Source: Candidatus Saccharimonadota bacterium
GTDB taxonomy: Bacteria > Patescibacteriota > Saccharimonadia > Saccharimonadales > Saccharimonadaceae
Direction of reading: 5' to 3'
NCBI GenBank assembly: GCA_030528815.1
Contig: JAUMYE010000045.1
Coordinates: 1-8,483 of the forward strand
Length of the DNA stretch: 8,483 bases
The notes under the pieces were generated by a model. The model saw only the letters and a list, made by a program, of their open reading frames with translations. It was not told the DNA's origin and did not search any database. Shown here piece after piece: positions 5,194 through 8,483 of the stretch; the first letter of the stretch is position 1; each line of letters begins with the position of its first letter. The position numbers were made by a program, and so were the translations under genes.

Positions 5194-6276
5194 TTAGCTG
5201 GTTGGGTTAGCGAATTTGCTCCATGCCTCTGTGGACATGTAAGCGACATCTTTGTCGAGATGTCCAGCGCTGGAATACTGCCAGATGGTCAAGAAGTTCC
5301 AGGAGCCAATCTGATAAGGCATGTTTTCCTGCGAATCAAGAAAAGTGCCTGAGTCGGTGGTTTCAGTGTTGGGATATCCGGCCATCCAAAGGCCGTAACT
5401 TGTAGCAACAGCTTTCCAGTTGTCGCCGCCGTTATTGATATCTTTAGCACAAGCGTACATCAAAGGCTTTACTCCGTCTGTGAGACGAGTAACCTCATCG
5501 AGAAATGCTTTGCAGAAGTCTGCGTTAGCTTTGTAGTCAATTTTGCCGTCTTTTTTGATGGAAAACTGCGGTTCAAAGTCGCAAGCCAGGAGCCAGTTAT
5601 GGTCCCAACCGCTAGCTTTGAGCTGCTCCACAAAGAAGTTAGCTTCAGTGACTGCATCGACGCCGGAGTCGGGTCGTACGAGGTGATAAGCCCCGATAAG
5701 CTTGTTGCAATCTTTTGCTGCTGCGATGTTCTCGGTGGCTTTGGGATCCGTATAAGTATAACCTTCGGTTAACTTAACGATAACAAAGTCAAACTGGTCA
5801 GCCTTGTCTTCCCAAACGCTAGGCGGGTTGTGCTGTGATACGTCGATTCCCTTCAGGCTGTGAGTCTCGTTTTTGGCGTGACTTACCGGCTGCTGAATTG
5901 GCGTTTCGCTGATTTCGTTGGGCTCACATTCGTCAGTAGCAACAAGAGGCTCAGCCACGGGGGCTTCAGGCTCGTTGTTTACTTCTGCTTCTGTGTGAGT
6001 GTCCTGAGCGGAAGACTTGTCGTCCTCGCTCTGAGCTGTCGTGGTGGTTTCTGTGGATGAGTGGAGAGTTGCAAAGGGGTTTTCGCCGCCGTTTGCACCG
6101 TAGTTGTAAGCTACGACCGCTGTGATAGCAACTGCAATTGCGCCAGTAAGGTAGGCAGCGATTACGGGATGCTTCTTGTAAAAGCCAGAGATGGCCTTTG
6201 CGGACTCGGTGATGATGGTCTTGAAGAGATCGAAGATGCTCTTCAGTACGTTAATCATAGCAGTAAGGATTGTCAT
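5194..6276 (-). CDS. Membrane-anchored GH25 (Chalaropsis-type) muramidase
   Basis: This 360-residue protein hydrolyses the MurNAc-GlcNAc bond of peptidoglycan. Residues 1-36 are an amphipathic, Lys-flanked segment. Residues 37-57 form a membrane helix with KK on the cytoplasmic side, so the catalytic part should lie outside the cell. Residues 60-140 are an acidic Thr/Ser/Glu/Pro linker. Residues 141-360 are GH25: GIDVSQHN with Asp145, FVIVKLTEG, GAYHLVRP, the DxE catalytic pair in CDFEP (Asp233, Glu235), PLMYAC, LWMAGY, IWQYSS and DKDVAYM. All key acidic residues are present, so it should be active. The start is supported by AAAGGAGGT about 7 nt upstream. It is monocistronic, with its own promoter and terminator. 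In an epibiont it could remodel its own wall or attack a host wall; phage origin is less likely because of the anchor. Confidence 0.93.
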   Translation of the reverse strand: MTILTAMINVLKSIFDLFKTIITESAKAISGFYKKHPVIAAYLTGAIAVAITAVVAYNYGANGGENPFATLHSSTETTTTAQSEDDKSSAQDTHTEAEVNNEPEAPVAEPLVATDECEPNEISETPIQQPVSHAKNETHSLKGIDVSQHNPPSVWEDKADQFDFVIVKLTEGYTYTDPKATENIAAAKDCNKLIGAYHLVRPDSGVDAVTEANFFVEQLKASGWDHNWLLACDFEPQFSIKKDGKIDYKANADFCKAFLDEVTRLTDGVKPLMYACAKDINNGGDNWKAVATSYGLWMAGYPNTETTDSGTFLDSQENMPYQIGSWNFLTIWQYSSAGHLDKDVAYMSTEAWSKFANPTS

Positions 6277-6307
6277 AGTCCTTACCTCCTTTCAAATGTA
6301 TAGAAAC

Positions 6308-6360
6308 GGGCCGAACAGCTCGGTCCAGAATAGATAATGTTCAAAGGCGCTCGCGCGCCT
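6308..6360 (-). promoter_or_regulatory. Structured 5' leader of the muramidase mRNA
   Basis: The roughly 88-nt leader contains two hairpins. One has a perfect 6-bp stem, AGGCGC/GCGCCT (6345-6360), closed in the RNA by a GCGA tetraloop of the stable GNRA type. The other is CCGA/UCGG (6311-6323), extended by two further G-C pairs beyond an A-C mismatch (6308-6326). No U-tract follows. The hairpins may stabilise the 5' end or serve regulation; no known riboswitch is recognised. Confidence 0.5.
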
Positions 6361-6370
6361 GATAGAGGAT

Positions 6371-6398
6371 AGTATAGCATTATTTTTAGAAAATGCAA
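6371..6398 (-). promoter_or_regulatory. Promoter of the GH25 muramidase gene
   Basis: On the minus strand TTGCAT (6393-6398), a 16-nt spacer ending in TGC, and TATACT (6371-6376) make a good extended -10 promoter. The predicted start is near 6364, about 88 nt before the ATG. Confidence 0.7.
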
Positions 6399-6423
6399 GC
6401 GTTTTTTGTTAATTTTTGAGGCA

Positions 6424-6454
6424 GAAAAAATCCCGTACATGATGTGCGGGATTT
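6424..6454 (-). terminator. Terminator of the Thr-rich membrane protein gene
   Basis: A long stem, AAATCCCG.ACA against TGT.CGGGATTT (6428-6439 with 6443-6454), with one mismatch on the minus strand is followed by a run of seven T residues. It starts 12 nt after the stop codon at 6467 and closes this unit before the muramidase promoter. Confidence 0.85.
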
Positions 6455-6466
6455 CATAGAGATACC

Positions 6467-7225
6467 TTACCATGCGCCTTGGATTCCGGGTGTGTCCGGA
6501 TCAAGATCTTCGACATCTGCAGGCGGAGGCGGCTCGAGTGTGGTTTCGATTGTAGGTTCCGTTGTTGCTTCAGTTGGTGCGGGCGGATTCGTAACGATAA
6601 TTTCGAGCTCGGTAGCTTCGGTAACTAAAGCTTCTGTTACAATGGCTTCGGTCAACTGTGCTTCCGTTGTCTGCGTGGTTGCTTCTGTGGTAGGAACCGT
6701 GGTCTCGGTCGTAGCTTCGGTTGTCTGCTCGGTTGTGGCTTCCGTAGTCGTCTCGGTTGTCTGAGCTTCGGTTGTAGCCGAAGTCATAGCTTCCGTTGTT
6801 TCGCTAACTACGAATGCGGGCAGGTTCGGGCCACTGGGATCAGATTCTCTGCCTTTGCCTGTCTGGGTCATAATAACCAAGAAGACGATGGCGAAGATTG
6901 CGATGAGAATAAGAGCCATAATGATAGACACGATTGCCCTTGCGTCGAGCGGGGCTTCATCGCTATAGGCTTTTATGTCGCCGTAGTAATCGTTGCTTCT
7001 AGCTTTCGCTCTGTTGATTGTGGCCTGCTTGGCTTTCTGGGTAGTTTTGGCAATCTTGAGGCGCTTGACCTCTGCTTCGACTCTTTTGCTGATTGCTTCG
7101 GCGGAGTCGTTGTGTCTGTCGTAACTGCCATCGTACTCGATTTTGCTCTTGCTAGTAGGCCTGGGTCGAATAACCGGGAGTTCCATGGTATCCAGGAAGT
7201 CGGTGTTTTTCTTGTTCTTTTTCAT
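6467..7225 (-). CDS. Single-pass membrane protein with Thr/Glu-rich outer domain
   Basis: This 252-residue protein starts at the ATG at 7223-7225. The frame is open further upstream to a TTG at 7303, but that codon lies in the -35 box of the promoter, and AAGGAGG (7237-7243) supports the shorter start. Residues 1-96 are charged and basic, probably cytoplasmic, with a helical Lys/Arg/Ala stretch (45-78). Residues 97-119 are a strong membrane helix (IVSIIMALILIAIFAIVFLVIM). Residues 142-231 are built from irregular TTEATTE-like units, very Thr/Glu-rich and acidic, likely extended and outside the cell. The end is Pro-rich with PPPPADVEDLDPDTPGIQGAW. No LPXTG or other anchor motif is seen. It resembles a stalk or mucin-like surface spacer; I recognise no family. 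Confidence 0.8.
   Translation of the reverse strand: MKKNKKNTDFLDTMELPVIRPRPTSKSKIEYDGSYDRHNDSAEAISKRVEAEVKRLKIAKTTQKAKQATINRAKARSNDYYGDIKAYSDEAPLDARAIVSIIMALILIAIFAIVFLVIMTQTGKGRESDPSGPNLPAFVVSETTEAMTSATTEAQTTETTTEATTEQTTEATTETTVPTTEATTQTTEAQLTEAIVTEALVTEATELEIIVTNPPAPTEATTEPTIETTLEPPPPADVEDLDPDTPGIQGAW
6533..6802. repeat. Degenerate tandem coding repeat (Thr/Glu-rich)
   Basis: The segment coding for residues 142-231 has irregular short repeats of Thr-Thr-Glu-Ala type. The plus strand shows the recurring GCTTCGGTTGT, GCTTCCGTAGT and related units. Low-complexity coding repeats of this kind often vary in length between strains. They also leave the complementary strand open, producing a false antisense frame. 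Confidence 0.8.
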
Positions 7226-7274
7226 TGTTTGCTCAACCTCCTTAAGTAGTAAAAAGTGCAAAAAGAACATATAT

Positions 7275-7303
7275 ATTATACCATAAAACGGCTTAAAACT
7301 CAA
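7275..7303 (-). promoter_or_regulatory. Promoter of the Thr-rich membrane protein gene
   Basis: On the minus strand TTGAGT (7298-7303), a 17-nt spacer ending in TGG, and TATAAT (7275-7280) form a strong extended -10 promoter. The leader would be about 40 nt and includes AAGGAGG. Confidence 0.85.
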
Positions 7304-7332
7304 GGAAGCAGGCTTTGCCCCTGATGCTTGAG
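7299..7332. repeat. Dyad between two divergent promoters
   Basis: CTCAAG (7299-7304) and CTTGAG (7327-7332) are exact inverted repeats, with CAGG and CCTG inside. The two outer arms cover the -35 boxes of the divergent promoters for the Thr-rich protein and tRNA-Ala. Symmetry of the -35 boxes could alone create part of this; the inner match suggests a possible operator or cruciform. Confidence 0.5.
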
Positions 7333-7356
7333 CTGGCGGCGCATTTATGCTAAGAT
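7328..7356 (+). promoter_or_regulatory. Promoter of tRNA-Ala
   Basis: TTGAGC (7328-7333), a 17-nt spacer ending in TGC, and TAAGAT (7351-7356) lie 14 nt before the first base of the tRNA, allowing a short 5' leader for RNase P to remove. Confidence 0.75.
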
Positions 7357-7369
7357 AATTACATATTTC

Positions 7370-7445
7370 GGGGCACTAGCTCATTTGGTAGAGCGCTTCC
7401 ATGGCATGGAAGAGGTGAGGAGTTCGAATCTCCTGTGCTCCACCA
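7370..7445 (+). tRNA. tRNA-Ala, anticodon GGC, CCA encoded
   Basis: A full 76-nt cloverleaf is present. The acceptor stem GGGGCAC/GTGCTCC includes the G3-U70 wobble pair that marks tRNA-Ala for AlaRS. The D arm is GCTC/GAGC. The anticodon stem CTTCC/GGAAG encloses ATGGCAT, giving anticodon GGC. The T arm is AGGAG/CTCCT around TTCGAAT. Discriminator A and an encoded CCA complete it. It has its own promoter and terminator. Confidence 0.97.
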
Positions 7446-7455
7446 TTTTACGAAT

Positions 7456-7478
7456 AAGTCCTCTTTGAGGTCTTTTTT
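7456..7478 (+). terminator. Terminator of tRNA-Ala
   Basis: CCTC/GAGG (7460-7463 with 7467-7470), extended by AAG/CTT beyond a T-T mismatch, is followed by a T-run at 7473-7478. It lies 11 nt after the tRNA. Its right arm overlaps the -35 box of the next promoter. Confidence 0.75.
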
Positions 7479-7494
7479 GTTGTTCTGGTATAAT
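7465..7494 (+). promoter_or_regulatory. Promoter of the CPBP-family gene
   Basis: TTGAGG (7465-7470), an 18-nt spacer ending in TGG, and TATAAT (7489-7494) form an extended -10 promoter. The predicted start is near 7501, giving a leader of about 36 nt. A second -35-like TTGACT lies at 7511 without a matching -10. Confidence 0.7.
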
Positions 7495-7536
7495 TGGGTT
7501 ACGGGTACAATTGACTATTTGGAGTTGAATTGATTT

Positions 7537-8253
7537 ATGAATAGCAGCAAATTGAAATATTTATTACCGATTAGATCCATTTTGTTTGTAGGGATATTTG
7601 TTGTTGGCTCTTTGATTGTCGGGAAAGAATTAAACGAAATTAGTAATTGGTGGAGTATTGTTGCTACCGTAGTTAATATCGTAACGATTATATTGATAAT
7701 TTTTGCGGCGAAAAGAGTTAAGTCTAGCTATGCCGAGTTGATTAATTATAAGAAGAAAAAATCTAAAGCGAAGCAAATTGTATTGATTTCGCTTTTGATC
7801 TTATTAGTTGGTACTAGCGGGATGTATTTAGCTGGTTTTATATGTTATGGAAAGTTCCCCTATGCCGCTCCTATGATGATTGCGCCAATTCCATTAGTGC
7901 TCGCAATTCTTAATTTCTTTGTTTTGCCCCTAACTACTCCTTTTGCTGAGGATGGGCTATATCTTGGTTGCGGGGTTAATAGTATAAAGAATAAACATTT
8001 GGCTATATTAGTTCCTGCATTTTTCTATGCGGTTCAACATAGTTTTATTCCGACACTATTAGATGGAAAGTATGTTATATATAGATTCCTTTCGTTCTTT
8101 CCACTAACAATAATTTTGTGTTGGTATTACCGCGAAAAGAAAAATCCAGTTCCTATTATGGTCGGGCATGCGCTAATAGAAATAGCTAGTGTAGTTATGA
8201 TACTTATGACTTCTATAAGTCCTGATATTTATCAGATGATGCTAGATATGTAG
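7537..8253 (+). CDS. CPBP-family (Abi) intramembrane protease homologue
   Basis: This 238-residue protein has about seven hydrophobic segments: 12-30, 38-58, 80-103, 112-135, 154-170, 182-197 and 207-227. The CPBP (PF02517) motifs lie in the expected order. They are FAEDGLYLG (Glu138-Asp139 in place of EExxxR, with Leu where Arg is usual), FFYAVQHSF (His168) and VGHALIEIAS (His211, Glu215 where Asn is usual). The catalytic Glu138 and both His are present, so activity is possible but the motif set is divergent. Family members process membrane peptides, prenylated proteins or bacteriocin-related precursors; the substrate here is unknown. GGAG (7521-7524) is 12 nt before the ATG, a rather long spacing. 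No neighbour bacteriocin gene is seen. Confidence 0.75.
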   Translation: MNSSKLKYLLPIRSILFVGIFVVGSLIVGKELNEISNWWSIVATVVNIVTIILIIFAAKRVKSSYAELINYKKKKSKAKQIVLISLLILLVGTSGMYLAGFICYGKFPYAAPMMIAPIPLVLAILNFFVLPLTTPFAEDGLYLGCGVNSIKNKHLAILVPAFFYAVQHSFIPTLLDGKYVIYRFLSFFPLTIILCWYYREKKNPVPIMVGHALIEIASVVMILMTSISPDIYQMMLDM

Positions 8254-8262
8254 ATTGGATTG

Positions 8263-8287
8263 AAAAAGACCCCTCGAGTGAGGGGTC
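8263..8287 (-). terminator. Strong hairpin terminator between convergent genes
   Basis: A perfect 8-bp stem, GACCCCTC/GAGGGGTC (8268-8275 with 8280-8287), has a 4-nt loop. The minus strand follows it with TTTTT, so it ends the truncated gene at right. On the plus strand the tail is only weakly T-rich, but the hairpin probably also helps end the CPBP transcript, whose stop is 14 nt upstream. Confidence 0.85.
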
Positions 8288-8483
8288 CTAGAATTTGTGA
8301 CTATCAGCAACTTTTTTAGCTTTTGCTGTAGCCTCTTCTGCTAATCTCATGCGTTCGCCTGCCAGCTTGATGATGTTTTGTTTGTCGAAAGAATCGTCTT
8401 CTAGTGAGGCCAGCTCAAGATATTTGATAGATTGGTCTTCGTAGCAGGCGGAAATAAGCTGATAACCCCTGATTACGATGTTT
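8288..8483 (-). CDS. Unrecognised protein, C-terminal part only (enters from right edge)
   Basis: The minus-strand frame is open from the right edge to TAG at 8288-8290 and codes for about 65 C-terminal residues. The visible part is helical and charged: YQLISACYEDQSIKYLELA, then SFDKQNIIKLAGERMRLAEE, ending ATAKAKKVADSHKF. No motif is recognised. The stop lies one base from the terminator stem, which supports a genuine gene end. Confidence 0.65.
   Translation of the reverse strand, partial: NIVIRGYQLISACYEDQSIKYLELASLEDDSFDKQNIIKLAGERMRLAEEATAKAKKVADSHKF

Noticed and set aside
6282..6473. Minus-strand frame of 63 codons upstream of the muramidase
   Set aside because: It covers the terminator, the promoter and the structured leader, so it would not be transcribed as a unit.
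6444..6764. Plus-strand Val/Ser-rich frame of 106 codons
   Set aside because: It mirrors the Thr/Glu repeat on the other strand: Thr and Glu codons read backwards give Val/Ser-rich text without stops. No ribosome-binding site or promoter is seen.
7226..7303. 26-residue N-terminal extension of the Thr-rich protein
   Set aside because: Its TTG start lies in the -35 box and its codons span the -10 box, while a strong Shine-Dalgarno precedes the ATG at 7225.

Overview
The window looks like part of a small-genome bacterium, most plausibly a Candidate Phyla Radiation member such as Candidatus Saccharibacteria. This is inference from several signs: short compact genes, a stripped-down DNA polymerase III delta-prime subunit with no Walker A, at least two transcripts that appear to begin at the start codon, a membrane-tethered GH25 muramidase, and moderate GC. 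The standard code fits, since no gene needs a reassigned stop. I could not run a search, so the phylum call is moderate in confidence.

Layout. Positions 1-640 are an accessory-looking edge. They hold the start of an unrecognised minus-strand gene with a near-consensus promoter, an inverted-repeat pair, and a near-duplicate of the 3' end of tRNA-Thr together with its terminator. Positions 564-5093 form a minus-strand housekeeping block. Read in the direction of transcription, it holds trpS with a putative 13-codon Trp-containing leader peptide, coupled to a CmpB-type membrane protein gene; then an RluA-family pseudouridine synthase overlapping a delta-prime-like gene; then a TPR protein followed by tRNA-Thr(TGT) and a terminator. 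Positions 5127-7303 hold two independent minus-strand units, each with its own promoter, strong Shine-Dalgarno and terminator: a membrane-anchored GH25 muramidase and a single-pass protein with a Thr/Glu-rich outer domain. Positions 7328-8253 are on the plus strand: tRNA-Ala(GGC), its terminator, and a CPBP-family intramembrane protease homologue. A last, truncated minus-strand gene enters from the right and ends at 8288 before a strong hairpin.

The genes do not form one pathway. The block combines translation (trpS, pseudouridine synthase, two tRNAs), replication (delta-prime) and envelope functions (CmpB-like, GH25, Thr-rich protein, CPBP). The most interesting signal is the untranslated leader of trpS. 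An extended -10 promoter lies 7 nt before a mini-ORF, MNYQSAFIPYWQD, which has one Trp codon. Its stop codon is inside a hairpin arm, three small hairpins compete for the same bases, and a stretch just before the Trp codon is complementary to the trpS ribosome-binding site. This could be a leader-peptide control device for tryptophanyl-tRNA synthetase. The second signal is the duplicated tRNA-Thr 3' end, which resembles an integration scar. Searches for CRISPR arrays, rRNA and insertion sequences by eye found none.
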